Shown here: positions 51,580 to 61,452 of the stretch, piece after piece | Layout: each line of letters begins with the position of its first letter | Position numbering within the stretch: the stretch's first letter is position 1 | From: Competibacter_A sp037045685 | GTDB taxonomy: Bacteria; Pseudomonadota; Gammaproteobacteria; Competibacterales; Competibacteraceae | Length of the DNA: 64,000 nt | NCBI GenBank assembly: GCA_037045685.1 | Contig: JBAOII010000035.1 | Span: forward strand, 434,001 to 498,000 | Reading direction: 5' to 3' | Notes under the pieces: generated by a model | The model's database searches: none | Seen by the model: the letters and a program-made list of their open reading frames with translations, nothing else | What the model was told of the DNA's origin: nothing | Program-made: the position numbers and the translations under genes

Positions 51580-52461
51580 TCAATAGCCGCGCAGCCACTC
51601 CGGCCGTAACCGGACTTCACCGGCCAAGGCCCGCTGTAACTGGGCCAGCAGCGCCTCGCGATCTCGCGGCAGGGTTCCGGCCAGCGCCAGCGCGTTGGAG
51701 GCGTGATTGGAGCGGAACACCAGCGGCGCGGGCGGATCGAGCCGCTCGATGAGCCGGACCTGTTCCGCCAGCAGCGCTTGGTCGTCCTGCTCCCGGAACG
51801 GTTCGCGGAACTTGCGGTGAAACTCTTCGTGGATCGAGGGATCGATCATCAGTTGCAGGGTGGACAGGTAATCCAGTTCGACCCGGTTGACCAGTTCGGC
51901 GGTGCCGTCGATGTGTTCCCGCCAATGGGTTTGGCCGCCGAGCCCGAGAATCACCGTCGCGGAGATTTTTAACCCCGCTGCCTTGGCTTTCCCGAGTCCG
52001 GTCGCCATGGCTTCCGGCGTCGCGCCCTTGGTGATGCGTTTCAGCAAATCGGCCGAGCCGGTTTCGATCCCGTAATACAGCAGCGTCAATCCCCCGTCCC
52101 GCAGTTGCCGCAACTCGTCCACCGATTTCTTGAGCAGGTTGGCGGGCAGGGCGTAACTGGAAACGCGCTCCAGCCGGGGAAAGGCGGCGGACAAGGCTTG
52201 CAGGATTTCCGAGAGATGCTCGGTCGGCGCGGCCAGCGCGTCGCCGTCGGCCAGGAAGACCCGCCGCACACCAGGATACGCCCGCGCCATGGTCTGAATT
52301 TCGGCTCGAACCGATTCCAGCGGCCGAACGGCGAATTCCTTGACCCGGTACATCGAACAAAAGCTGCACCGGTTGAAGCTGCAACCCAAGGTCGCTTGCA
52401 AAATGAAGCTGTCGGCCTCGGAGGGTGGCCGCCAGAGCGGCATGTCGTAGTCGATCAGCAT
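51580..52461 (-). CDS. radical SAM protein
   Basis: 293 aa. The [4Fe-4S]/SAM cluster cysteines are in GCSFNRCSFC (Cys27, Cys32, Cys35), followed by SMYRVK; the later ADGDALAAPTEHL and YYGIETGSADLLKRITKG blocks match the Elp3/MiaB/NifB-type radical SAM barrel. It resembles the short COG1032-like radical SAM proteins without B12 domain. The reaction is unknown. It abuts the rsd-like stop with no intervening base. Confidence 0.9.
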   Translation of the reverse strand: MLIDYDMPLWRPPSEADSFILQATLGCSFNRCSFCSMYRVKEFAVRPLESVRAEIQTMARAYPGVRRVFLADGDALAAPTEHLSEILQALSAAFPRLERVSSYALPANLLKKSVDELRQLRDGGLTLLYYGIETGSADLLKRITKGATPEAMATGLGKAKAAGLKISATVILGLGGQTHWREHIDGTAELVNRVELDYLSTLQLMIDPSIHEEFHRKFREPFREQDDQALLAEQVRLIERLDPPAPLVFRSNHASNALALAGTLPRDREALLAQLQRALAGEVRLRPEWLRGY

Positions 52462-52630
52462 GGCGGATATTCTCCGAGCCAGGATTCGAGGAGAAAGGGT
52501 CCAAATCGGCGCGCGGCCCGTTTTCCGCGATAATCGTTTACAATCCCCGCCGCGACCGCGCTGTTGCTCGCGGTCAAAAGCTTAACATTTTTATCGCGAA
52601 ACGAATTTCCGATTGTTGTCGAGGCGGCGC

Positions 52631-53071
52631 ATGGCGCGAATCAAACTGGACCTGCCTGCGGATTTTCCCTTCAGCACCGAACTGCGGGTCAGAATCACCG
52701 ACGTGAATTACGCCGGACACATGGGCAACGACGTGCTGCTGGGTTTGCTGCACGAAGCGCGGTTCCGCTTCATGGCGCACTACGGCTTGCGCGAGCTGGA
52801 TATCGAGGGCTTGGGGCTGATCATCGCCGACAGCGTGATCGTCTACAAATCCGAAGCCTTCGTCGGCGAGACCCTCGCGGTCGCGGTGGCCGTGACCGAT
52901 TTCAACCAATATGGTTGCGATTTCGTTTATCGGGTGACCGAGAAGACCAGCGGCCGCGAGGTGGCGCGCGCCAAGACCGGGGTCGTGTTTTTCGATTACC
53001 GGAAGCGGGCGGTAGAAAAAGTGCCGCGATCCTTCCTCGATCTGTTCCCGTCCAGCGCGGTTCCGGTCTGA
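52631..53071 (+). CDS. hot-dog-fold acyl-CoA thioesterase
   Basis: 146 aa 4HBT-type thioesterase. RITDVNYAGHMGNDVLLGLLHEARFRFM contains the catalytic Asp and the helix of the hot-dog fold. ATG at 52631 begins ARIKLDLP; a TTG at 52613 is rejected. Hydrolyses acyl-CoA of unknown chain length. Ten bases before the GTPase gene, so it may be first in that operon. Confidence 0.88.
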   Translation: MARIKLDLPADFPFSTELRVRITDVNYAGHMGNDVLLGLLHEARFRFMAHYGLRELDIEGLGLIIADSVIVYKSEAFVGETLAVAVAVTDFNQYGCDFVYRVTEKTSGREVARAKTGVVFFDYRKRAVEKVPRSFLDLFPSSAVPV

Positions 53072-53081
53072 ACGGCTCTCG

Positions 53082-54668
53082 ATGAAGTTCCTCTCTCTGT
53101 TTCGTCGCTTGGGCCTCGGTCCGCCGGAGCCCGCTCCCGGCGGCTTGAAGGCGTCCGCCGCTCCCCGAGGTTGGTTGCCGGTCCGTCTGCTGCTGGCGGT
53201 GGGGGCGAGCGTCGGCGTGGCCGTGCTGCTGGCGCTGGTGCTGTACCTCACCGATCTCAGCCTGTCGGTGTGGGAGCGCCTGCAACGCGCGCCGACCGCG
53301 TTCTGGGTGATTTATCTGCTGATCCTCGGCGCGCTGAGCGCGGGCGGCGCGTATGGCGTTTGGCGGGTGCTGAACTGGGGCCGTCCCGCCGGTAAATCCA
53401 GAAACGCCGCGCCGGCCAAGCCCCCGGACGAGGCCACCCTGCGCGAGCGGTTGGAGCGCAGCGAGAAGGCCGGCGTCCCCGTCGATTCGATCCGCCACGA
53501 ACTGGAGGAATTGCAGCGGCGGCGGGCGGCCGGCGAAATCGTGGTGGCGGTGTTCGGCGAGATCAGCGTCGGCAAATCCTCGCTGATCCGCGCGCTGCTG
53601 CCGGGGACCGACATCGCCATCGATGTGCGCGGCGGCACCACCCGCGCGGTGACGAATTACACCTGGACCAGCTCGGCGGGCGACCGGCTCATCTTGGCCG
53701 ACCTGCCCGGCCTGAACGAAGCGGGCGGCGCGCTCGACCGGCAGGCGCGGGATGAAGCGCTGCGCGCCCACGTCATCGTCTACGTCTGCGAGGGCGATTT
53801 GACCCGCGATCAGTACCAGGCGCTGCGAACTCTGGTGGAGCTGGGCAGTCCTTTGGTGGTCGCCCTGAACAAGATGGACCGCTTCACCGAGCGGGAATTG
53901 GAGTTGGTGCGCGAGCGCTTGGCCGAGCGGGTCGGCGAACGGATCGACGTGGCGCCGGTGCAATGCGGCGGCGTGGAGGAGGTGACCCGCATCTACCACG
54001 ACGGCCGCGAGGAAACCGCGCTGCGCGAGCGCAGCCCGCGCGTGGAGGAACTGCGCCGCGCCTTGCAGCGCTATCTCGACACCGACCCGCAGGTGCTGGA
54101 CTCGCTGCGCGATACGGCGGTCTTCGTGCTGGCCCAGCAAAAGCTGGACGCGGCGGTCGCCCAGCATCGCCGGGAAAAAGCCGAGGCCATCGTTCAAGGC
54201 TATTCCCGCAAGGCGGTGTTCGGGGCGCTGGCGGCGGTCAGTCCGGGGACCGATATTCTCATTCAGGGCTATCTGGGTATCAATCTGATCAAGGAATTGT
54301 GCGCGCTGTACGAAGTGCCGGCGCGGGAGATGGACATGCAGCGGTTCCTGGATCTGGCCGGCAACCAGCTCAAGCGCAGCCTCAATTTGCTGCTGGCGCT
54401 GGTCGGCAATATTTTCAAGGCGTTCCCCGGCATGGGCACGGTGGTGGGCGGCATGATGCACGCCGTGGTGTACGGTCTGATATTCGAAAGCTTGGGGAAA
54501 GCGGTGGCCCGCTCCCTGGAGAGTCGCGGCGATCTGGTGAGCGGGCCCGCCTTGCGGATGTTCGAGGATAACCTGAGTGAAGATTTGGAAGCGCGTGCGA
54601 AACGCTTGGCCCAACTGGTTTGGGCCCGACAGCGGGACGGTGAAAGTGCCGGAGCCGCGACCGGTTAG
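53082..54668 (+). CDS. GTPase with N-terminal membrane segments and DUF697
   Basis: 528 aa. Two membrane helices (about 34-57 and 70-92), a linker helix, then a GTPase domain with G1 GEISVGKSS, G3 DLPGLNE and G4 NKMD, followed by a DUF697 domain (about 355-500) with helices GYLGINLIKELCALY and LNLLLALVGNIFKAF, likely membrane-associated. The architecture recalls YcjF/dynamin-like bacterial GTPases that act at the inner membrane. It overlaps the next, related GTPase gene by 92 bases. Confidence 0.88.
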   Translation: MKFLSLFRRLGLGPPEPAPGGLKASAAPRGWLPVRLLLAVGASVGVAVLLALVLYLTDLSLSVWERLQRAPTAFWVIYLLILGALSAGGAYGVWRVLNWGRPAGKSRNAAPAKPPDEATLRERLERSEKAGVPVDSIRHELEELQRRRAAGEIVVAVFGEISVGKSSLIRALLPGTDIAIDVRGGTTRAVTNYTWTSSAGDRLILADLPGLNEAGGALDRQARDEALRAHVIVYVCEGDLTRDQYQALRTLVELGSPLVVALNKMDRFTERELELVRERLAERVGERIDVAPVQCGGVEEVTRIYHDGREETALRERSPRVEELRRALQRYLDTDPQVLDSLRDTAVFVLAQQKLDAAVAQHRREKAEAIVQGYSRKAVFGALAAVSPGTDILIQGYLGINLIKELCALYEVPAREMDMQRFLDLAGNQLKRSLNLLLALVGNIFKAFPGMGTVVGGMMHAVVYGLIFESLGKAVARSLESRGDLVSGPALRMFEDNLSEDLEARAKRLAQLVWARQRDGESAGAATG

Positions 54669-55947
54669 CGGCGACGCGCACCTGGCCCTGGCCCGCGACA
54701 GCCTGCGCGAGCTGCTGGACGACCAGCGGGTGCCGCCGCCGGTGCGGGCGGCGCTGGCCGAGGATTACCAGCAGTTGCAGCTCCTGCTGGAAAAGATCGA
54801 GCACGGCCACATCCACATCGCCGTGTTCGGGCGGGTCAGCGTCGGCAAGTCTGCGTTGCTGAACGCCTTGCTGGGCGAGACGCGCTTTTCGACCAGCCCC
54901 CTGCACGGCGAAACGACTCGCGCCGCTCACGCCCGCTGGCAGGAATACGATGCCGGCGGCGTGTTCCTGATCGACACCCCCGGCATCAACGAGGTGGCCG
55001 GCGAGGAGCGGGAACAGCTCGCCCACGACGTGGCCAGCCGCTGCGATCTGGTGCTGTTCGTGGTGGACGGCGACATCACCGACACCGAACTCAAGGCGCT
55101 GCGCCAGGTGAAGGGCGCGGCGCAACGGCTGGTGCTGGTTCTGAACAAGATCGACCGTTACACCCAGACCGACCGCGAGTTGCTGCTGGAGACCTTGCGC
55201 CAGCGCACCGAGGGCCTGATCCATTCGCGGGATATTCTCACCGCCGCCGCGCAGCCGGCCGAGCGCATCGTGATTCTGGTGGATGCCGACGGCAACGAAA
55301 CCGAAACATGCCGCCGGCCGGCCCTGGACGTGACCGCATTGCGCGAGCGGATCTGGGACATTTTGAAAGCCGAGGGCAAGACCATGGCGGCGCTCAACGC
55401 CGGCTTGTTCGCCGGGCGCTTTTCCGACCGCCTGAGCCGCGAGATCGTCGCCATCCGCCGCGATCTGGCCGAAACGGTGGTCCGCAACTACTGTCTGGCC
55501 AAGGGGGTCGCGGTGGCGCTGAACCCGATCCCCATCGCCGACATTCTGGCGGCGATCGCCACCGACGCGGCGATGATGGTTCATCTCAGCCGGGTTTACG
55601 GGCTGCCGATCAGCCGCGGCGAGGCCGGTTCGCTGCTCAAGACCATCTTCACCCAACTGGTGTTTCTGATGGGCACGGTGTGGACCATGAACCTGGTGGC
55701 GGCGGCGCTCAAGGGGGTGAGTTTGGGACTTTCGACGGTGGTGACCGCCGGGGCGCAAGGCGCTGTGGCCTGGTACGGCACCTACGTGGTCGGCAAAGCC
55801 GCCGAGCAGTATTTCGCCCAAGGCAAGTCCTGGGGCGAGGGCGGGCCGAAACGGGTGGTGCAGAACATTCTCGACAGTCTCGACCGGGAATCGCTGTTGG
55901 CGCAGGCCCGCGACGACATCTTGGCCCGGCTGAAACCGCTGTTGTGA
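54577..55947 (+). CDS. second DUF697 GTPase, partner of the preceding one
   Basis: 456 aa from GTG 54577; a later GTG at 54640 would reduce the overlap to 29 bases. G1 GRVSVGKSA, G3 DTPGINE, G4 NKID; DUF697 at about 275-430 with GVAVALNPIPIADILAAIATDAAMM. Without the first protein's N-terminal helices. The pair of tandem, overlapping, homologous GTPases suggests a hetero-oligomer at the membrane, as proposed for dynamin-like pairs; this is inference. DUF3301 gene follows. Confidence 0.88.
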   Translation: MKIWKRVRNAWPNWFGPDSGTVKVPEPRPVSGDAHLALARDSLRELLDDQRVPPPVRAALAEDYQQLQLLLEKIEHGHIHIAVFGRVSVGKSALLNALLGETRFSTSPLHGETTRAAHARWQEYDAGGVFLIDTPGINEVAGEEREQLAHDVASRCDLVLFVVDGDITDTELKALRQVKGAAQRLVLVLNKIDRYTQTDRELLLETLRQRTEGLIHSRDILTAAAQPAERIVILVDADGNETETCRRPALDVTALRERIWDILKAEGKTMAALNAGLFAGRFSDRLSREIVAIRRDLAETVVRNYCLAKGVAVALNPIPIADILAAIATDAAMMVHLSRVYGLPISRGEAGSLLKTIFTQLVFLMGTVWTMNLVAAALKGVSLGLSTVVTAGAQGAVAWYGTYVVGKAAEQYFAQGKSWGEGGPKRVVQNILDSLDRESLLAQARDDILARLKPLL

Positions 55948-55951
55948 TCCG

Positions 55952-56275
55952 ATGAGCTTTTCCTTTCTGATCGGGTTCCTGGCGGTATCGGGCATCGGCC
56001 TGTGGTTCTGGCGCGACAGCCTCGGCGCCCGCGAGCAAGCCCGCGCCGCCAGTTCCCGCGCCTGCCGGCAGAGCAACGTGCAGTTGCTGGACGATACCGT
56101 GGCGCTGGAGCGGTTGTGGTGGCGGCGCGACCGGGATGGTCGGCTGAAGCTGGAGCGGCTGTACGTGTTCGAGTTCACCGACACCGGCTTGATCCGTCGC
56201 GTGGGTAGCGTGTTGCTGGTCGGCTGGCGGGTGGAGGTGCTGCAGATGGAAGGCGGCGATTTGCTGGTGCCGTGA
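55952..56275 (+). CDS. DUF3301 membrane-anchored protein
   Basis: 107 aa. One N-terminal membrane helix (3-20) then a small basic domain with ASSRACRQSNVQLLDDTVALERLWWRRD and VFEFTDTGLIRRVGSV, the DUF3301 signature. Four bases after the second GTPase; last gene of that operon. Function unknown. Convergent with the methyltransferase fragment, with three bases between stops. Confidence 0.88.
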   Translation: MSFSFLIGFLAVSGIGLWFWRDSLGAREQARAASSRACRQSNVQLLDDTVALERLWWRRDRDGRLKLERLYVFEFTDTGLIRRVGSVLLVGWRVEVLQMEGGDLLVP

Positions 56276-56278
56276 GGG

Positions 56279-57805
56279 TCACAGCACCGCTATCCGTTTG
56301 GCCGGATGCGGTATCCGCTCGAACAATCCGTCCAACCGATCCGCGATCGCTTCCTTGATCGCGGCGATTCGATCCAGCAGAGCGACGACGTTCGCCCGCT
56401 CGGCTTGCGAGAGGCGCCACGCCTGCTCGGCGTCGCGCGGCGTGGCGGGAATCGGTAGCCCCGCCTGTTCCGCCGCGTCGAGCGCGTACAGGGCGCTCTG
56501 CCGCAGTTGTCCCGCCAACCAATCCAACGCTTCTTCCGAAACCGTATCGTCCGCCTCGATGGCGACGGCGCGGCCGGCCATGATGCGGCGGTCTTTCCGC
56601 GCGAGTCTGGCCAGCTTGGCGGCCGGGGTGACGATCCGCAGGTTCCAGCGGACTTTCGCCCGGCCCAGCGCCAAGGTCGCGACGCTGGCGGGGATGTTGA
56701 AGGTCGGCTGGATCCCGTTGTCGTCGATTTTCCAGCCGCCCCGCCGATAGGGCAGCAGCGCCCGTTGGCAGTCCGATGCTTCCTGGGCCAGTTGGGCAAT
56801 GTCGTCCGAAACGGTTTGGGGTGGTAGAGGAACTAAAATCTCCCTCAAATCATTCGGCTGCAATCGCGCGGCAATCGCGCTTCTGGATACGCCCGCCAGC
56901 AGCTCGCGCATCTGCGAGGAGTTCAGAAAACCGAGCAGATACCAGGGATCGACGGTCGCGGACAACATTTCGAGGGCTGCTCGGTTGCGGTTCTCGATAT
57001 CGCCGTTGATGCTGCGGTTACTGACCTTGTTCAGAGCGTGCCAGGGCATCAGGATAAAGACCGAGTGATTGCACTTCAGGAAACCCAGCGCATCCCATCG
57101 ACCATTGTCGTAAGCAAAGCCGCCGAATTCGGCCACCATCAGCTTCGGGCGGTCGTAGAGTTCCGGGAAGGTGGGGCGGCTGATCTGAGCGGGAACCCGA
57201 GTTTCGGGTCCGTATTCCAGGTAGGCCAGTTCGATGAGGCCATAGTCCGTAATGTCCTTGCTGCCGACATAGGGCGCACAGTGCACTTGATCTGACGTCG
57301 CGCCAACCAGATCGTCGAGACCGAATGAACCTTGGCTCCGCTTTTCATTCGCGTGAAGCACCATTCCTTTGCTCAAATAACATAAATCCACTAAGCGTGC
57401 GTATTTGACGCCCTTTTTTAGTTTCAGGGTCGGCAAAGTCTGCCGGAATACGTCGTCCCCATAAGACGGCGGAAGCGTTTGACATTCCACGCGATTGCCC
57501 GTCGCGGGAGCGTGCGCGTGCCAGTAGCGGACGGTCTCTTGGCCGAAAGCCTTGTCGCCTTTTGCGGCCAGGATGATGGTGTTTTCCACCACGGCATCGG
57601 CAAACAGCCGCACGTCGGGAAAAAAATGAATTTCCCGCAGCCGAGCGGAGGCGAGCAATTGCCGGCGCAGCGCGCTCGCATACGGCACTTTCTCGATGGC
57701 GCTGCTGGTGATCAGGCACAACGCGCCGCCGTCTTTCAAAATGGCGGCGCTCTGGGCCACGAACGGCACGAACAGATCCCATTTCAGCGTCATCGCATCT
57801 CGCAC
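56279..57805 (-). pseudogene. C-terminal part of an Eco57I-like N6-adenine DNA methyltransferase
   Basis: 508 aa frame, open without a normal start. The first residues LFVPFVAQSAAILKDGGALCLITSSAIEK and YASALRRQLLASARLREIHFF are the part of N6-adenine methyltransferases that follows the NPPY motif; the SAM-binding FxGxG motif and NPPY itself are missing. In-frame codons upstream (57806-57840) continue to look protein-like (GLGFSWTP) with no ATG. The rest has a target-recognition-like domain (KLMVAEFGGFAYDNGRW to LVPLPPQ) and a C-terminal helical region. Without its catalytic core it cannot methylate. It is truncated against the stop of the neighbouring permease gene. Confidence 0.75.
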
Positions 57806-57848
57806 CGGCGTCCAGGAAAAGCCCAGGCCATAGTATGCCGATTCCCGG

Positions 57849-59174
57849 TCATCTCCAATCCGAGATGCCCAGCAACACCCCGTACAGATAGAGCAGCGCC
57901 ACCCCCGCGCCCAGACACTTGAGCACGTAGCCGGCGTTCCAGCGCAGGAAGGCGTAGCCGTCGATGCGGTAGCGCCCCTGCATGATCAGATGCAGGCCGG
58001 ACAAGGGATTGGCCGGCACGCCGATTCCCCAAGCCATCAGCAAAGTGATCGCGAGCAGATTGGGCTCGGGATGCAATGGCGCCAGCCAGACTCCGCAAGC
58101 CGCGATGGTGATGACCGGATGCACGCCCAGCGCGGCCAAGCCGATCATGACAACGAGCAGCACGCTCGCTTGCGGCGGTCCGAAGCGCTCGAACGGCAGC
58201 CAGCCGTCCAGTTGTCGGGTCATGCCGGTGAGGCCTGCCGCCAATACCCCGGCCGACAAAAACAGCGCCAGCTCGTTGACGGTGCCGGCCAAGCCGTGCC
58301 GGATCTGGTCCCCGAGCGGCGCCCACGCTTCCCGCCCCCGCTGCGCCAGCAGAATGCCGGTGGTCAGCAGCGGCGCGCTCAGGGCGATGATCGCCAGAAT
58401 CGACCATCGGGGAACCAGCGCGTGAACGGTCAGCACGATGGCGACCAGCAGACCCGGAATCCACAAGGCGCCGAAGCGCATCGGATAGCCGACGAACGGC
58501 GCCCCGAGTTTGGGGTTCTCGGGGTCGATTTCCCGCGCGGTCAGCCACAGCGAAACGGCCGCCATCGGCAAACCGGCCAGCACCACCGTCGCCGGCCGCG
58601 CGCCCGGCGCGTAGGTCAGGGCGGCGGCCATCGCCGAAAAAAACGGCGACCAGAACGCCGCCGCCGCGAATCCCCGCGAGAGCGCCAGCGCCCGCCGTTT
58701 GCCCAGCCGGCCGCGAGTCGCCATCCGATCCCCGAGGATGACCACGGTGGACAGATTGATCACCGCGCCGAACAGGTGCACGCCGATCAAGGTGCGCCAC
58801 AATGCCGCTCGTCCGCGCGGTGGCGGGGCGTCGCGGCCGGCCGCTTCGGGACGAGCGACCAGCCGAAGAAACGAAACCGCCGTCAACAAGCTGACCAATC
58901 CCTGATTCGCCGCCAATATTTGGGTCAGGTCGGGCGCCGCGCCGCGCCAGCCGCCCCAAGCGATGCCGGCGAGACCCAATCCGAGCAGCCAGCCGCTTTG
59001 GATGCGCTGGCGCCGGCCCAGCCGGTAACTCAACAGCAGGGCGGCGGTCCAACCGAACAGACCGGCCGGAAGCAGCGAAACGCCGGGCGCCACCGACAGG
59101 GCGACCATCAGGGCCAGCAGCCAGCCGGCCACGGCATCGCGGCGGGCCGGCGACAAGAAGAGGTGTCGGTTCAT
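57849..59174 (-). CDS. polytopic membrane protein, putative ion/anion permease
   Basis: 441 aa with ten or more hydrophobic segments. Repeated-looking helical hairpins such as GLLVAIVLTVHALVP, FLSAGVLAAGLTG and the loop GIGVPANPLSG, and symmetric halves, suggest the ion-transporter (DASS/ArsB-like) superfamily, but I cannot name the substrate. No signal peptide. ATG at 59174. It lies next to the methyltransferase remnant and divergent from the lipoprotein gene. Confidence 0.7.
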   Translation of the reverse strand: MNRHLFLSPARRDAVAGWLLALMVALSVAPGVSLLPAGLFGWTAALLLSYRLGRRQRIQSGWLLGLGLAGIAWGGWRGAAPDLTQILAANQGLVSLLTAVSFLRLVARPEAAGRDAPPPRGRAALWRTLIGVHLFGAVINLSTVVILGDRMATRGRLGKRRALALSRGFAAAAFWSPFFSAMAAALTYAPGARPATVVLAGLPMAAVSLWLTAREIDPENPKLGAPFVGYPMRFGALWIPGLLVAIVLTVHALVPRWSILAIIALSAPLLTTGILLAQRGREAWAPLGDQIRHGLAGTVNELALFLSAGVLAAGLTGMTRQLDGWLPFERFGPPQASVLLVVMIGLAALGVHPVITIAACGVWLAPLHPEPNLLAITLLMAWGIGVPANPLSGLHLIMQGRYRIDGYAFLRWNAGYVLKCLGAGVALLYLYGVLLGISDWR

Positions 59175-59306
59175 GGCGCGGTGAGGGGAATCCGTCGGCG
59201 GACGATGGGGCGCGGCTCTGCGGGGGTGGCGATGCCGGGAATTCGGTTGGCTATAATGCCTGTGCGGATTTCACTTGGACAATGTTGATTTTCGGTGAGG
59301 TTTAAC

Positions 59307-59780
59307 ATGCGATTGATCCAGAAGGCGGCAATCGTGACGGTGGCGCTGGGGACACTGGTGGCGGCGAGCGGTTGTGCGCCGGGGGTGTCCGGCCGTTCCT
59401 ATGGCCGCGACGAAGCGCTCCAGGCGCAGGACGTGCGGCTGGGTTATGTCGAGAGCGTTCGTCCGGTCGAGATCGAAGGGACTCGAAGCGGGGTGGGGGG
59501 CCTATCCGGTTCGGTGCTGGGCAGTCTGGCGGGCGGCAGCGTCGGCAAAGGCACGGGCCAGATTGCGGGCGCTATCGGCGGCGCGATTCTGGGCGGTTTG
59601 GCCGGTTCGGCGATCGAAGAAAACGCCACCCGCCTGCCGGGCCAGGAGATCACGGTCGAACTGGATGGCGGGCGGCTGATGGCCGTGACCCAAGCCGCCG
59701 GCCAGCCGTTTTATCCCGGTGATCGGGTCAAGGTGTTGATGGGTTACGACGGCACGACGCGGGTCGCGCACTACTATTGA
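59307..59780 (+). CDS. SlyB-like glycine-zipper outer-membrane lipoprotein
   Basis: 157 aa. Signal peptide with lipobox VAASGC, so Cys23 is lipidated (Lgt is encoded at 41371). Two glycine-zipper helices (residues about 66-100, for example GSVLGSLAGGSVGKGTG) span the membrane and a C-terminal beta domain begins ITVELDGG. SlyB/PcP-like proteins stabilise the outer membrane. GAGG six bases before the ATG at 59307. Confidence 0.92.
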   Translation: MRLIQKAAIVTVALGTLVAASGCAPGVSGRSYGRDEALQAQDVRLGYVESVRPVEIEGTRSGVGGLSGSVLGSLAGGSVGKGTGQIAGAIGGAILGGLAGSAIEENATRLPGQEITVELDGGRLMAVTQAAGQPFYPGDRVKVLMGYDGTTRVAHYY

Positions 59781-59830
59781 TCGGTCGCGCAAACCGCACC
59801 CGATCGATCGAGCTTTGCGAGTCGGGCGAG

Positions 59831-61120
59831 TCAATGCGCCCTTGCGGCCGACGCCGGCAAGTCGGCTTCGGTGGCGGCGCGCAGGCTCCGGCCGGTTTCC
59901 GAGTACGTCAGCCGGCCCGGATGGAGAACCCGCCGTTCGGCGCCTTGCTCGGCGCAACGCTGGATCAACCGGTCGATGACCACGTTCAAACCCTGCGGCC
60001 GCAGCGGGTAGTGATGTTCCAGCCGCAACAACTGGCCGCCCGCGTCCAGGCTGGTCACGGTATAGGCCAGCGTGCCCAGCTCGGGATCGGCCTGGTTGGT
60101 GACGAGCAACTGCCGTTCCGGGTTCTCGCTGTCGTTTTGGAAAATCGACTCGACCAGGAAATCGCCGGACAGGCAGGGAATCGCGCGAAATGCCGCCCGC
60201 GCGGCTTCGCCGTCGGCGGCGGCCAGCGCCGCTTCCAGTTGCGGGTTGGCCAGCACCCACCGCACATGCAAGCCGTAAGCCTCCAGCGCGAGCGTATATT
60301 GCCGCTGCGCGCGCACCCAGCGCGGGTAGCCGCCGCTCAACTCCGCGACCGGCAAGTGCCGGCCCGGCCCGAACTGCGCCCAGTCGTCGAAGGTGTAGAA
60401 CGCGGTGTGGACATCGCCTCCGGCCGCCAGAAAGCGGTTGCCCTCGTCCAGCGCGACGGAGCGGACGCCGGGCCGCTCGAACCAGGCGTGCTCCAGCAAA
60501 TCCCACAACGGCAGCAATTCGCTGCTTTCCAGTTGCACCCGTAACAGGGCGCACAGGTCGCCGACCGTCGCGTAAGACAGGTTCAGCGCCTGCAATCCAA
60601 ACGCCTGTTGCACCGCCTCACGGGTCGCTTGCGATACCTCGCCGCTTTGCAACAAAATGTCTTCCATAACGCGCGCCACAGCGGCAATATCGTCGCTTGG
60701 GCCGACGAGGCAGAACGGCAGCAGCAGCAGGGGACCGGAGCCGGGCCGGCGCAGCGGATTGATGGCGGCGACCGGAAAAAAGCCCCGGTCGGTGCCGAGC
60801 GCGACCAGTCGTGGCGCGAACGTCGGGTCGCGCGAACTGCCGTCGTACAGTTCGGCCAGCGCGCCGACGAGCGGGAAGCCCGGCCGGAGGATTTCGGTCT
60901 GGTCGTAGAGCGCGCCGGGCAAAATCAATCCCAGGTGATGGATGCCGCCGAGAATGCGATCCAGATCCTTGGCCAAATGGCCGGCCAGGGCGGTGGCGGC
61001 GGCCACGCCGAGCGGCTCGGGCGGCACGCCGGCGGGATCGGAAGGTTCCGGGTCCAGTTCGAGCACCAGCAAACCGGCGTGATGGCTGCGTTCGGTCGAT
61101 GCGTTGGGAATCGTGGCCAC
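59831..61120 (-). CDS. conserved hypothetical protein, 429 aa
   Basis: GTG start at 61118-61120. No membrane segment or signal peptide. Well-formed alpha/beta sequence without recognisable motif; contains HHLGLILPGALYDQTEILRPGFP near the N-terminus and DEGNRFLAAGGDVHTAFYTFDDWAQFGPG in the middle. The composition and length suggest a real soluble protein, not a shadow: the other frames are shorter. I do not recognise the family. It is convergent with the lipoprotein gene. Confidence 0.75.
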   Translation of the reverse strand: MATIPNASTERSHHAGLLVLELDPEPSDPAGVPPEPLGVAAATALAGHLAKDLDRILGGIHHLGLILPGALYDQTEILRPGFPLVGALAELYDGSSRDPTFAPRLVALGTDRGFFPVAAINPLRRPGSGPLLLLPFCLVGPSDDIAAVARVMEDILLQSGEVSQATREAVQQAFGLQALNLSYATVGDLCALLRVQLESSELLPLWDLLEHAWFERPGVRSVALDEGNRFLAAGGDVHTAFYTFDDWAQFGPGRHLPVAELSGGYPRWVRAQRQYTLALEAYGLHVRWVLANPQLEAALAAADGEAARAAFRAIPCLSGDFLVESIFQNDSENPERQLLVTNQADPELGTLAYTVTSLDAGGQLLRLEHHYPLRPQGLNVVIDRLIQRCAEQGAERRVLHPGRLTYSETGRSLRAATEADLPASAARAH

Positions 61121-61452
61121 ATGGATCTCTGCGGTGGGGCGGCCCGACCGGTTTCGGACGCGCCGCTGATGACGGAAAATGGCGTTCTCGGATGGAGATC
61201 CGAGGCGAACAACAGAGTCGGAGACGAGAGGTCGCCATTATAAGTGAAATCGCCGGCCGGTTTCTCCAGCGCGCCGCAAGCGTGCGCCGAACGCCGGCTC
61301 CCGGCGCGCAACTGGCCGATTTTCGCCCGATTTTTTTGCCGCCAGCCCGGTTAAGACCGTGTGCGAGCGGCGATTTTAAGCCTAAACTTCTCGGTTAGAA
61401 CTCACGAAATTTAAGGTTTTCACGAGCCACCATCACCATACGAGGAAACGCG
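61121..61452. other. 332-base divergent promoter region upstream of mcd
   Basis: On the minus strand a perfect TATAAT (61237-61242) could serve the hypothetical gene, with a leader of about 110 bases and no good -35. On the plus strand the last 70 bases are AT-rich and lead to the GAGGAA ribosome-binding site of mcd; no clear promoter stands out. No gene seen. Confidence 0.4.
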
